Below, in pieces: positions 29,769-36,807 of a DNA stretch of 38,428 nt. The translations under genes were made by a program, and so were the position numbers. The notes beneath the pieces were generated by a model. That model was not told the origin of the DNA. It made no database searches and worked only from the letters and a program-made list of their open reading frames with translations. Where the stretch lies: positions 1 to 38,428 of the IMG/VR virus record IMGVR_UViG_3300038454_000025. The stretch is one strand, 5' to 3'. Origin of the DNA: a virus. The first letter of the stretch is position 1. Every line of letters begins with the position of its first letter.

Positions 29769-29784
29769 CGAGATGGAGAACGCA

Positions 29785-30117
29785 ATGGAAGACGAGAAAC
29801 CGAGATCTGAGCGAGTAGTCAGGGACGGCATGGTTGCCGTGCTGGTGTCTCCCGGGTACGGAGCTGGGTGGTCCACCTGGGGCAACGATCGGAGCGAGGA
29901 GATGCTATTTTGTCCGCGCCTGGTTGCTGCAATTGAGGCCGGAGCCGATAAGTCCGAGAGGCGCAAGATCGCGGCCGAGGAGTTTTCTGGCGCGTACCTT
30001 GGCGGTGTCGACCAGCTCGTCATCGAATGGGTGCGCGAGGGCGAGCCCATTCGCATCGTCGAATACGATGGCTCGGAGCGAATTGAGTACGGCACCGAAG
30101 GCCTGGTGACGCCGTGA
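29785..30117 (+). CDS. Conserved phage protein of unknown function
   Basis: From ATG 29785 this is 110 residues; GGAG lies 6-7 nt upstream, which favours it over ATG 29773. The sequence (MVAVLVSPGYGAGWSTWG, YLGGVDQLVIEWVREGEPIR, IVEYDGSERI) matches a hypothetical protein family I have seen widely in phage genomes, of unknown role. It is the first gene after the recT hairpin. There are no membrane or zinc motifs. A longer frame from 29629 is rejected because it runs through the hairpin. Confidence 0.75.
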   Translation: MEDEKPRSERVVRDGMVAVLVSPGYGAGWSTWGNDRSEEMLFCPRLVAAIEAGADKSERRKIAAEEFSGAYLGGVDQLVIEWVREGEPIRIVEYDGSERIEYGTEGLVTP

Positions 30118-30365
30118 GTGAGACCAGACGCAACGCTCGACGAAGCCAGCTCAACGGCGCCCACACCGCCGAGTCGTGGAACGCCGCGCATCCGGTTGGC
30201 ACCCGGGTGAGGTACTGGCCCCCGATAGACGGCGCGCCCCCGCTCGACACCACGACCCGAAGCGAGGCATGGGCCTTGGATGGCGGGACCGTGATCGTCA
30301 AGATCGTCGGCAGGGCTGCCTGGGTGGGTCTGAGTCACATCGAGCTGATTGAGGGCAGGTCATGA
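30114..30365 (+). CDS. Small hypothetical protein
   Basis: This 83-residue protein starts at GTG 30114 (GTGA overlap). The mixed pattern (AHPVGTRVRYWPPIDGAPPL, WALDGGTVIVKIVGRAAWVG) suggests a small beta barrel. Coupled to the next gene by ATGA. Not recognised. Confidence 0.68.
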   Translation: MSETRRNARRSQLNGAHTAESWNAAHPVGTRVRYWPPIDGAPPLDTTTRSEAWALDGGTVIVKIVGRAAWVGLSHIELIEGRS

Positions 30366-30724
30366 GCGAGCCAAAGCAGCCGTGGACGCCTGGGCCGTGG
30401 GAGGCCTCACAACAAGACCGCGTGCTTTCCGGTCCGCTTCGCGAGGAGTACGCGAACTGGATCATCGTAGCTGGCGACGGTCCAGACGACGATGAAGGGT
30501 GGGTTGTGGCTGTGGTCTGCAATGAGGCAGGGAAGCGAACGGAAGCCAACGCTCGACTGTTCGCCGCTGCCCCAGATCTCGCCAAGGCGCTGGCCAAGTT
30601 CGTGCTCGGATACGAGGGCGCCCTCCGTCGCCGCGGTGGTCAGACGGCGCCAGCAGATCCGCCAGTGATTGCCTCCGCCCGTGCCGCGCTCGACGCCTGT
30701 GGTTGGCAGTGGGGTGGGCGATGA
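30362..30724 (+). CDS. Phage accessory protein (WTPGPW type)
   Basis: This 120-residue protein has two features common in small phage proteins: WTPGPWEAS near the start and EANARLFAAAPDLAKALAKF in the middle, both familiar from many phage genomes, where they carry no assigned function. The C-terminus (ARAALDACG) completes the family look. Coupled by ATGA on both sides. Confidence 0.75.
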   Translation: MSEPKQPWTPGPWEASQQDRVLSGPLREEYANWIIVAGDGPDDDEGWVVAVVCNEAGKRTEANARLFAAAPDLAKALAKFVLGYEGALRRRGGQTAPADPPVIASARAALDACGWQWGGR

Positions 30725-31188
30725 GCGCGGACGACTCGAAGCCGTGGGACGACGGGGCTGACTACTACTCGACGAGCGCTGACGACGAGCGGCTGCGCCA
30801 CAGGGAGCTCGACGACTGCATTGAGGCCGAGCTCGATGACCGACCCGAAGGCATCGAGGATGCCGTGTCTGGAGGACTCACAGTCATAGCGTGGGCCAGA
30901 GACGAGATCGACGTCGATGCCGAGGCGAAGGCGAAGCTAAAAGAGTTCGTCGAAGACCTGTGTGAGGAGCTCGCAGAGAATTACGGAGATGGCGAATTCT
31001 GGCAGGGCGGTCCAACAATCAAGGAAACCGAGGCTTTCGAGTCGGTCGCCATGCCTGCCATGAAGATCCTGCTCTCGAAAGTCCGACCCGAGACGTTCAG
31101 CGTGGTGGGCGAGCGCACGTTCACGCCAGACGAATTGCTCGCGTGGGTCCGCAAAAACAACCCGGAGTGGCTGGAGGAGACGTCATGA
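30721..31188 (+). CDS. Acidic hypothetical protein
   Basis: This 155-residue protein starts at ATG 30721 and is strongly acidic (DDERLRHRELDDCIEAELDD, EFVEDLCEELAENYGDGE). The end (FTPDELLAWVRKNNPEWLEE) is helical. It might mimic nucleic acid or bind a basic partner, but the sequence alone cannot say. Coupled by ATGA. Confidence 0.7.
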   Translation: MSADDSKPWDDGADYYSTSADDERLRHRELDDCIEAELDDRPEGIEDAVSGGLTVIAWARDEIDVDAEAKAKLKEFVEDLCEELAENYGDGEFWQGGPTIKETEAFESVAMPAMKILLSKVRPETFSVVGERTFTPDELLAWVRKNNPEWLEETS

Positions 31189-31673
31189 GCGACGCGAAGG
31201 TGCTGACGACGGCAGAAGTGGAGGCGCTCCCGGAGCGGATTCCGGGTGCGTGGGCCCTCGTTCGCCGCGACGATCTCCTCGCCACCACCCGGGCGCTCGA
31301 GACGGCAGAGGAGCGCATTCGCCGGCTCGGAGCCACTGCGACAAAGGAGGTCTCAGCGATGCTTCGCCTGAGCGGCGAGAGGGATGTGGCTCTTGCCCGT
31401 GCCGAGAAGGCAGAGCGCGATCTCGTCGGCATACACGACGTACTACGACAGCTCGGTATCGGGCCCGCCAACATTCCAGGCGAGATTCGAGCGCTCCGAG
31501 CCGAGAGAGACGATGCGCGGGCTGATCTGGCCGAGCTCAAATGCGACGTGAGCACCATCGTTCAACGGCTGCATGACGGGCACCAACAGGCTCCGGTCGA
31601 TGAGGTTCGGGCGTCTCTTGTCGATGATGTCCTCGCAGCACTCCGGGATGCGCTGGCGAAAGGGGTGGCGTGA
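31185..31673 (+). CDS. Coiled-coil hypothetical protein
   Basis: This 162-residue protein starts at ATG 31185. It has long helices with heptad-like charge (TTRALETAEERIRRLGATAT, LARAEKAERDLVGIHDVLRQ, ALRAERDDARADLAELKCDV) and should oligomerise. It stands before another coiled-coil protein, and its stop overlaps the next start (TGATG). Function unknown. Confidence 0.7.
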   Translation: MSDAKVLTTAEVEALPERIPGAWALVRRDDLLATTRALETAEERIRRLGATATKEVSAMLRLSGERDVALARAEKAERDLVGIHDVLRQLGIGPANIPGEIRALRAERDDARADLAELKCDVSTIVQRLHDGHQQAPVDEVRASLVDDVLAALRDALAKGVA

Positions 31674-32341
31674 TGCACTGCAACGAATGTGGTGCCTCGC
31701 TACCTCTGAGTGTCGTGGATGTATCCTGGAAGGATCGAGCAGTGGCGGCAGAGGCCGCGCTCGCCGAGGCGCACGCGTCCGACCTGGCGCAGCGTCTCGA
31801 GATGGCCGAGCGAGCGCGCGCCCAGCTTGCCGACGTGGCCGGAGCGACGGAGGCCCTCCGGTACGTCGATTTCGACGCAGGGGAGGAGGTGGTGGTGTCG
31901 GACGAGATCCGCGGCCACGCACTGTGGAGCTCCATGCGCGAGACGATCCGCGAGCGAAATGAGGAGAGGTCGCGACGCTACGAGGCGATCGCCGATCTCG
32001 ACCGGATCCAGAGACAGGTGGGGCCAGAACTGACGAGGCTTCGGGCACGGGTCGCGGCCCTTGAGACGGCATTCCTCGACGCGTGCCGAGAGAAGATTGT
32101 CCACAGCCACACGACTACGCTCTTGGTCACGGCCAAGCAGCTCGAGATCCCTGGAATCGAAGAACTGTGCGTCGATGCGGATCAGATTCGGTCTGAAGCG
32201 AAGACTTTGGTCAATGAGCTGGCGACAGTGTTGGAGTCGATCGTCTGTCATTGGTACGCTGACGTCGAGGGCAAGACGCACCAGGATCTGATCGACGCCG
32301 CCAGCGCCGCCCTGGCCAAGGCGAAGGGAGGCACGACATGA
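31673..32341 (+). CDS. Zinc-ribbon plus coiled-coil protein
   Basis: From ATG 31673 this is 222 residues; GTG 31670 would add one. It opens MHCNECGASLPLSVVDV with CxxC, which looks like half of a zinc ribbon; more Cys occur at the C-terminal end. Long helices follow (AEAALAEAHASDLAQRLEMA, RLRARVAALETAFLDACREK). It resembles the preceding coiled-coil protein in architecture. Role unknown. Confidence 0.7.
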   Translation: MHCNECGASLPLSVVDVSWKDRAVAAEAALAEAHASDLAQRLEMAERARAQLADVAGATEALRYVDFDAGEEVVVSDEIRGHALWSSMRETIRERNEERSRRYEAIADLDRIQRQVGPELTRLRARVAALETAFLDACREKIVHSHTTTLLVTAKQLEIPGIEELCVDADQIRSEAKTLVNELATVLESIVCHWYADVEGKTHQDLIDAASAALAKAKGGTT

Positions 32342-32745
32342 CTCCCGCAGCCTGGCAGAAGGGTCGCATCGTGCGGCGCACGCTCACGCTCGGAGACGAT
32401 GCGAAGCTCGTCCAGACGCTCGAGGCGTTCGACGCCACGGGCTCGGAGGCATGGAGCGTCTCCATGAGGCACCTGACCAAGCGTGCGCTCGAGTGGCTTC
32501 GGGCCCACCGCTCGGGACAGAAAAGGACGCCGTATGTCTCGCCCCCAGGGGTCTCGGCTTGCGGAGTGCGATCCGAGGACTGGTGCCGCACGGAGGACGT
32601 GCGAGCGATCATGGCCGGAGAACACCACGCCGTAGTCTGGAACGGTCCTCGCCGCACATTTCGCCGCCGAGTGTTGATGCCCACCTGCCCGAAGTGCGCT
32701 GTGCTCCTCGATGAAGCGCTTGAGAATGCCGAGGCCGCGCCATGA
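32338..32745 (+). CDS. Cys-rich protein, first of three related genes
   Basis: This 135-residue protein ends in TCPKCAVLLDEALENAEAAP, and has TKRALEWL and ACGVRSEDW before it. The 113-residue gene at 33410 has almost the same end (CPMCAVLLDQALENAEVAP) and the matching TKRALASL and ACGRTHEDW. These point to a shared Cys-bearing module, probably zinc-binding. ATGA couples it to neighbours on both sides. Confidence 0.75.
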   Translation: MTPAAWQKGRIVRRTLTLGDDAKLVQTLEAFDATGSEAWSVSMRHLTKRALEWLRAHRSGQKRTPYVSPPGVSACGVRSEDWCRTEDVRAIMAGEHHAVVWNGPRRTFRRRVLMPTCPKCAVLLDEALENAEAAP

Positions 32746-33413
32746 GAGAGCGACCACTGCCGTTCTCGGCGCAGATGGTGCGCGCCTATCTTGATGGACG
32801 AAAAATGCAGACCAGACTCGTGGCCAAGACCGTCGGGTCTGGATACGTCAAGGAGCCCCGCGGTCACCGTCGCTGGCACCCGGACGACCCGGAGGCCGTT
32901 GCAGCCTGCCCTTGCGGAGGGCCAGGCGATCGGCTGTGGGTCAAGGAGACGTGGCAGGCGTGGCAGTGCGTCTCGCACGAGTATGACGATTGGGAGCCAA
33001 TCACGAGAGAGGCACGAGGTGGCGCCAGGTGGGCGGAGTGGATGGAGACGAACGGCCGGCCGGATCGCATCGAGTACCGGGCGACAAGCAAGAGCCTGGG
33101 GCCCTGGATTTCAGCCATCCACATGCCGCGCTGGGCATCGCGCATCACTCTCGAGATCGCCGAGGTTCGTCTCGAGAGTCTGCAGAATATCAGCGAGGCA
33201 GACGCGGTGGCGGAGGGCGTAGGGGTTGCGTACCGAGACGTCCCTGTCGCCATGGGCAACTGTAAGGTCTGGCGCGACTACTCCGACATGACGCAATGGC
33301 AGACCAGCGCTCGATCGTCGTACCGCTCGCTCTGGGAATCTATTCACGGCCCTGGAAGCTGGGCGGAGAATCCGTGGGTGTGGGTGATAACGTTCCCGAG
33401 ATTCGCACCATGA
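32742..33413 (+). CDS. ASCH-domain phage protein
   Basis: This 223-residue protein has family marks of ASCH-type phage proteins: LPFSAQMVRAYLDGRKMQT near the start, GGPGDRLWVKETWQAW (residues 60-75), IHMPRWASRITLEI (126-139), SEADAVAEGVG and a NPWVWVITF ending. ASCH domains are RNA-binding barrels; phage versions are of unknown target. Coupled to both neighbours by ATGA overlaps, and sits between two of three related Cys-rich genes. Confidence 0.85.
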   Translation: MRERPLPFSAQMVRAYLDGRKMQTRLVAKTVGSGYVKEPRGHRRWHPDDPEAVAACPCGGPGDRLWVKETWQAWQCVSHEYDDWEPITREARGGARWAEWMETNGRPDRIEYRATSKSLGPWISAIHMPRWASRITLEIAEVRLESLQNISEADAVAEGVGVAYRDVPVAMGNCKVWRDYSDMTQWQTSARSSYRSLWESIHGPGSWAENPWVWVITFPRFAP

Positions 33414-33751
33414 ACCACGTCCATCGCCGCGATCCCTGCCTCTCGAACCACTCCGTCGACATCTGCCAGTGCGGGGCGATGCGTGTGGGCAAGCTCGACT
33501 GGATCGAACCGTTTGTCTGGGGTGAGCTGGTGATACACATCACCAAGCGTGCGCTGGCGAGTCTGACAGGATCTCCTACCGAAGACATCGCACCACGCGT
33601 GCTGGCGTGTGGACGCACTCATGAGGACTGGGCGCGGGTGACCTCGCTCGAATCCGTCTACTACGGCCTCACCCCTGAGAATCGTCCCACGTGTCCGATG
33701 TGCGCGGTTCTCCTGGACCAGGCCCTCGAGAATGCCGAGGTCGCGCCATGA
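33410..33751 (+). CDS. Cys-rich protein, second of three related genes
   Basis: From ATG 33410 this is 113 residues. It joins a first half like the 67-residue gene at 33748 (MNHVHRRDPCLSNHSVDICQ, CGAMRVGKLDWIEP) to a second half like the gene at 32338 (ACGRTHEDW, CPMCAVLLDQALENAE). It therefore looks like the complete two-module form. The regular Cys positions suggest two zinc sites. The longer frame from 33296 lies under the ASCH gene and is rejected. Confidence 0.75.
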   Translation: MNHVHRRDPCLSNHSVDICQCGAMRVGKLDWIEPFVWGELVIHITKRALASLTGSPTEDIAPRVLACGRTHEDWARVTSLESVYYGLTPENRPTCPMCAVLLDQALENAEVAP

Positions 33752-33951
33752 AGATCCACGTCCATCGCCGCGGACGTCTCTCGACCCCCTCAGTCGACGT
33801 CTGCGACTGCGGGGCGATCCTGGTGCTCGGCCGCAAAGAGTGGCTCGAAACGTCGTGGGTACCTCCGCCGCTGCGGCCGCTAGTTCGTGAGCGGCCTACG
33901 ACCCCGCTACCGCTGGCGCTGATCGACTTGCTCGCCGGGGTGTGCAGGTAG
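33748..33951 (+). CDS. Cys-containing protein, third of three related genes
   Basis: This 67-residue protein starts MKIHVHRRGRLSTPSVDVCD with a CDCGA motif, matching the first half of the preceding gene (VDICQCGAM, then DWIEP against EWLETS). It lacks the CPxC module, so it may be a truncated copy. It is the last plus-strand gene; TAG 33949-33951 is one base from the stop of the convergent gene. Confidence 0.68.
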   Translation: MKIHVHRRGRLSTPSVDVCDCGAILVLGRKEWLETSWVPPPLRPLVRERPTTPLPLALIDLLAGVCR

Positions 33952-33952
33952 C

Positions 33953-34246
33953 TCAGTCGTCCGTCGCAGCCGGCTCCTCGATCACCTCCAGCCACCCGAG
34001 GCGCACACGCGCCGCCCGACGCCACCACTCAGTTGCGTCGATGCCTTCGCGCTCGGCGGCGATCCGCACGGCCGCCAGCAGCAGTGCGGGGCCAGTCACC
34101 AGCGTCGAGGCCTCGGTGAGCGAGCCGGGTCGACCTCCGCGACGGGCGCGGATCTCGACCCAGCCTGTGCCGTTGCACGCTCGGCATGGCTTGGAGCGGT
34201 CCGTGCGGCCGGTGCCTCTACAGCGGCCGCATTGACGCCTAGCCAT
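33953..34246 (-). CDS. Small protein with DnaJ-like zinc motif
   Basis: This 97-residue protein starts MARRQCGRCRGTGRTDRSKP and continues CRACNGTGW: two CxxCxGxG motifs, as in the Cys-rich domain of DnaJ, which bind one zinc. The rest is a helical part (LVTGPALLLAAVRIAAEREG). It may help a host chaperone or bind nucleic acid. Its ATG at 34246 overlaps the upstream stop by 8 bp. It is the last gene of the minus unit. Confidence 0.75.
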   Translation of the reverse strand: MARRQCGRCRGTGRTDRSKPCRACNGTGWVEIRARRGGRPGSLTEASTLVTGPALLLAAVRIAAEREGIDATEWWRRAARVRLGWLEVIEEPAATDD

Positions 34247-34502
34247 GTTCGAGCGCCTCGTACGAGTCGAGACGAGCGTTGCCCTCCTCGACGACGAGGG
34301 CGGTGTGAGCGAACTCGGGGCCGTCCGCCCATCCAGGGAGCGCCCTGAGGATCTCGAGCTGCTCCGGCGTGACCCGGCCAGCGTCGATTGCCTTCTCGAG
34401 CGCCATGGCGCCGCCGTGAGCGCGGTCGTACGAGCGCAGCGCGTCCCACCACTGTTCTGCGTTGTTTTCCTCGTCGACTCGGACAGCGATCTTCTCGGTC
34501 AT
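34239..34502 (-). CDS. Small acidic helical protein
   Basis: This 87-residue protein starts at ATG 34502 with GGGAGA 6-7 nt upstream. It has an acidic N-terminus and helical middle (VRVDEENNAEQWWDALRSYD, GGAMALEKAIDAGRVTPEQL). No family recognised. It precedes the zinc-motif gene, with which it overlaps by 8 bp. Confidence 0.68.
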   Translation of the reverse strand: MTEKIAVRVDEENNAEQWWDALRSYDRAHGGAMALEKAIDAGRVTPEQLEILRALPGWADGPEFAHTALVVEEGNARLDSYEALEHG

Positions 34503-34534
34503 TTCATTCTCCCGGCGCTCGCGTGGTGGTACCT

Positions 34535-34582
34535 CCTCTGCCGGCGAGCGTCGGCAGAGGGTGGCGCCCGACTGGAGTCGGG
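34535..34582. repeat. Two adjacent hairpins in an intergenic gap
   Basis: Between 34502 and 34590 lie CCTCTGCCG/CGGCAGAGG (34535-34543 and 34552-34560, 8-nt loop) and CCCGAC/GTCGGG (34567-34572 and 34577-34582, 4-nt loop). Neither is followed by a T-run on the minus strand, so they are more likely mRNA structure than terminators. Confidence 0.55.
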
Positions 34583-34589
34583 CGGGGAG

Positions 34590-34793
34590 TCAGGCACGAA
34601 GATTCCAGGCCCACACGTCGACGAGTTCGCCCGGGAGATAGGACGGCCCTTCTGTGACTCGGACGATCCTGTTCCCTGCAACGAAGTACCCGTTCAGGTC
34701 CTGGCCATCGGAGCGAACGACTACCCCTCGCCCCGTCTTCACGTTCCCAGCGACCGCGAACTCGAAACCGACCGACTTGATTGTCTTGTTCAT
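34590..34793 (-). CDS. Small hypothetical protein after the late terminator
   Basis: From ATG 34793 this is 67 residues with a beta-rich pattern (TIKSVGFEFAVAGNVKTGRG, NGYFVAGNRIVRVTEGPSYL) like a small barrel. It is the first gene below the strong terminator at 34954-34984, so it should have its own promoter or rely on readthrough. An alternative start at 34823 adds 10 residues and is less likely. Confidence 0.62.
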   Translation of the reverse strand: MNKTIKSVGFEFAVAGNVKTGRGVVVRSDGQDLNGYFVAGNRIVRVTEGPSYLPGELVDVWAWNLRA

Positions 34794-34953
34794 GCTTCTG
34801 TACATATGCACGCAAGAGGCCACTCGGCGCCATTAGCAATGTCGAGTGCTTACGACTCGTATTCCAGTTCGAAACCGTCGTCTTTTCGGACGCGACACGC
34901 AACCGAGCGAATTCGCGCGCCCGATTCGAAGACACCGTCCGAATCGACGACAC
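34794..34953. promoter_or_regulatory. Gap below the terminator, possible control elements
   Basis: This stretch before the small gene at 34793 holds an inverted repeat CGATTCG/CGAATCG (34922-34928 and 34940-34946, 11-bp spacing) and a 10-bp palindrome GCGAATTCGC (34907-34916). I see no convincing -35/-10 pair on the minus strand. Possible operator or promoter region for the three distal genes. Confidence 0.35.
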
Positions 34954-34984
34954 AAAAAGACCCGGGCCGTCGAGCGGCACCGGG
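34954..34984 (-). terminator. Intrinsic terminator after the lysis genes
   Basis: On the minus strand a stem CCCGG-GCCG (with one bulged base) pairs with CGGC-CCGGG around a 5-nt loop (34961-34984), directly followed by TCTTTTTG (34953-34960). It lies 72 bp after the last lysis gene. This is the clearest Rho-independent terminator in the window. Confidence 0.82.
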
Positions 34985-35001
34985 CGGGTTATCTTTTCGG
35001 A

Positions 35002-35030
35002 GGCAGGCTATGGAATTCCGGGCAGGCTAT
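35002..35030. repeat. Two 10-bp direct repeats after the lysis genes
   Basis: GGCAGGCTAT occurs at 35002-35011 and 35021-35030 (19-bp period), between the lysis stop and the terminator hairpin. Meaning unknown. Confidence 0.6.
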
Positions 35031-35056
35031 AAAACCGGACATCTGTCCGCTCGAAG

Positions 35057-35425
35057 CTACTGCGCGGCGGTAGGCCGCGCCGCACTGGCCGCTGCCCAGC
35101 CGCCCGCGAACCCGAGTCCGGCCACGAGTAGCGCGACCCCGCCGACGAGCCAGACGACGAGGCTCGGAGCGACTGGAGGGGGCGCTGACTTCGCGGCCTC
35201 CTCTGTGGCCTGCGAGGCCTCGTACGCCGCGACCTTGGCGGCTGTGCTGACCGAGAGCTCCTCAGGCAGGTAGACGCCTCGCCCGACCTCAATGGGCGTC
35301 GTGGGGGCGTCGAGCGGACGTAGGGTGGCGCTCTCGACAGGCACGGCCACGAGACCGCCGTCAACCGGCTCGGCTCCCAGGGCGAGCTGCGAGGCCAGCA
35401 CCAGCGCCAGCAGAGCTCGTGTCAC
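35057..35425 (-). CDS. Membrane protein with signal-like start and C-terminal membrane segment (candidate spanin)
   Basis: From GTG 35425 (GTGA overlap with the holin candidate) this is 122 residues. It has an N-terminal hydrophobic segment resembling a signal peptide (MTRALLALVLASQLALGAEP), a helical linker (AAKVAAYEASQATEEAAKSA) and a C-terminal membrane segment (SLVVWLVGGVALLVAGLGF). This topology differs from classic Rz (N-terminal anchor) and from known unimolecular spanins (lipobox start). Its place at the end of the lysis cassette suggests a role in the final envelope step, but this is inferred. The longer frame to 36283 is rejected. Confidence 0.68.
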   Translation of the reverse strand: MTRALLALVLASQLALGAEPVDGGLVAVPVESATLRPLDAPTTPIEVGRGVYLPEELSVSTAAKVAAYEASQATEEAAKSAPPPVAPSLVVWLVGGVALLVAGLGFAGGWAAASAARPTAAQ

Positions 35426-35865
35426 CGGCCCGCCCGGGTCAGCACCTCGGCAGCGCCACGAGCTCCACCGAGGATCGGAGTGCGCGAAGCGTCGACGAAG
35501 GCGGGGTTGCCTGCGGTCGAGCCCAGCATCGGCAGCACGTGCCCGGTGAGCCAGCTGACAATGGCCGCCACGGCGAGCGCGACCGACTGAGGCCAGCCCG
35601 CTGGGATCATCGGCCAGAACTGGGTGAGCGCTCCGCCGAGCATGACCGCGACGCTGAGGGCAGCGCCCTGCAGCTTCGCGCTGCCCTCGATCGTGACAGG
35701 CGGGCGGGCGCTGAGTCCGGCCATGGCGCAGGCCAGGAATCCGGCGAGGCCGACGAAAAACGACCATGGCGCCGGAATGGCCGGAGAGAGGGTGACGAGA
35801 AGGGTTCCAACCGTGCCGACGATCGTGGCCGCGAGGCCTGAGAGGAGAGGTTTCGTGAAGTCCAT
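35422..35865 (-). CDS. Candidate holin, three or four membrane segments
   Basis: From ATG 35865 this is 147 residues with hydrophobic segments near residues 7-30, 35-52, 67-88 and 93-115 (LSGLAATIVGTVGTLLVTLS; FFVGLAGFLACAMAGLSA; ALSVAVMLGGALTQFWPMI; LAVAAIVSWLTGHVLPML). This is a plausible pore-forming holin. AAGGA precedes the start by 8 nt and overlaps the TAA of the endolysin gene. The frame to 36195 is rejected as antiphase. Position after the endolysin supports the call. Confidence 0.72.
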   Translation of the reverse strand: MDFTKPLLSGLAATIVGTVGTLLVTLSPAIPAPWSFFVGLAGFLACAMAGLSARPPVTIEGSAKLQGAALSVAVMLGGALTQFWPMIPAGWPQSVALAVAAIVSWLTGHVLPMLGSTAGNPAFVDASRTPILGGARGAAEVLTRAGR

Positions 35866-35876
35866 TGCGTGAGTCC

Positions 35877-36395
35877 TTATGGTGCTGCGGGTGGTGCCGC
35901 GACCTGCGGCGGGGTCGAGAGGATCCGGGTGACGGATCCGAATACCGAGAGCAGCCGGCGCGTGTACTCGGCAGGATCGAGCTCGTAGTAGCCGGCCTTG
36001 CCGAGCGCCCGGGCGAACGGCGCGCAGTGGCCGCCCTCGAGCTCGTCGCGCGCGTCGCGGTATCGGCCCCCGTTCGCGACCGGGCCGAGAAAACGCCAGT
36101 AGTCGATGAGGAACTCGGGCACCGAGTCGTAGATCCGCCATGTCTGGGTGATTTGAGCGCCGCGCCCGTCCGTGTCTCCTCCGATGTCGATCCACTTCCG
36201 GCCGAGCCAGTAGGGCCCCGAGGTGATGTTTCCGAGGTTGTGCCCGCGGCGAGCGGCCTTCGCTGTGCCATACCCGCTCTCAAGCGCCAGATGCGCGAGC
36301 ACCAGGTTCGTCGCAGCGCCCGAGAGAAACGGGAGCGTCGTGAAGATGTCGCTGTGGATCCTGATGCACCAATCGTGTCGCTCCTGTTCAGTCAT
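35877..36395 (-). CDS. Endolysin, glucosaminidase-like
   Basis: From ATG 36395 (GGAG, 9-nt spacing) this is 172 residues; ATG 36404 would add three. The motif VLAHLALESGYGTAKAARRG with NLGNIT matches the beta-N-acetylglucosaminidase family (FlgJ/GH73), with a likely catalytic Glu in LESGYG. A WRIYDSVPEFLIDYWRFLG stretch follows as in family members. It lacks a signal peptide, so holin-dependent export is expected. No cell-wall-binding repeat is seen. The open frame to 36470 is not needed. Confidence 0.88.
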   Translation of the reverse strand: MTEQERHDWCIRIHSDIFTTLPFLSGAATNLVLAHLALESGYGTAKAARRGHNLGNITSGPYWLGRKWIDIGGDTDGRGAQITQTWRIYDSVPEFLIDYWRFLGPVANGGRYRDARDELEGGHCAPFARALGKAGYYELDPAEYTRRLLSVFGSVTRILSTPPQVAAPPAAP

Positions 36396-36741
36396 CGCGT
36401 GCATCTCCGAAGTATTCGATCCGTGCCTTGAGAGAGGCGTGCCCGATCTCGAGCGCAGAGATCCTCTCATCGTGGTCGTCGACCCTGGACTTTGTTTCTA
36501 CTGCCGATGCCTGGTGGTGGATGAAGCGCTCGCCCATGAGCTCGATCGCCCCACGGACGCCAGTGACTTGCTCGAGTAGCTTTTTGATTACCTCGTCTCG
36601 GCCCTCTTCATCCTTGGCTTCGAGCGTTTCCGCTCTTTTTAAGATCCGCTCGACCAACGCCTTGATCAGGTATCCCACGAAGGCACCCCCAACAGCTGTG
36701 ACTTCTGGAGTCGTAGCCAGTGCTGCGAGGTCTGCAGACAT
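36388..36741 (-). CDS. Lysis-cassette protein with possible membrane segment and coiled coil
   Basis: This 117-residue protein has an N-terminal hydrophobic segment (VTAVGGAFVGYLIKALVERI, residues 14-33) followed by charged helices (AETLEAKDEEGRDEVIKKLL and a second coiled coil near the end). It begins the lysis cassette, just before the endolysin (17-bp overlap with ATG 36404, ATGA-like with 36395). A holin-associated or antiholin role is possible. The segment is only moderately hydrophobic. Confidence 0.65.
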   Translation of the reverse strand: MSADLAALATTPEVTAVGGAFVGYLIKALVERILKRAETLEAKDEEGRDEVIKKLLEQVTGVRGAIELMGERFIHHQASAVETKSRVDDHDERISALEIGHASLKARIEYFGDARDD

Positions 36742-36807
36742 GACAACAAGCTCTCACGGCTAGTGGATGAAGGCAACACACATGACGAAGAGTCCGTAGA
36801 CATGGCC

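Noticed and set aside
26309-33951. Lysogeny genes (integrase, repressor, excisionase)
   Set aside because: Searched by eye among all proteins; no tyrosine or serine recombinase motifs and no clear helix-turn-helix repressor found.
35057-36283. 408-residue frame covering the lysis genes
   Set aside because: Only its last 122 codons make a plausible protein; the rest is antiphase to the endolysin and holin candidate.
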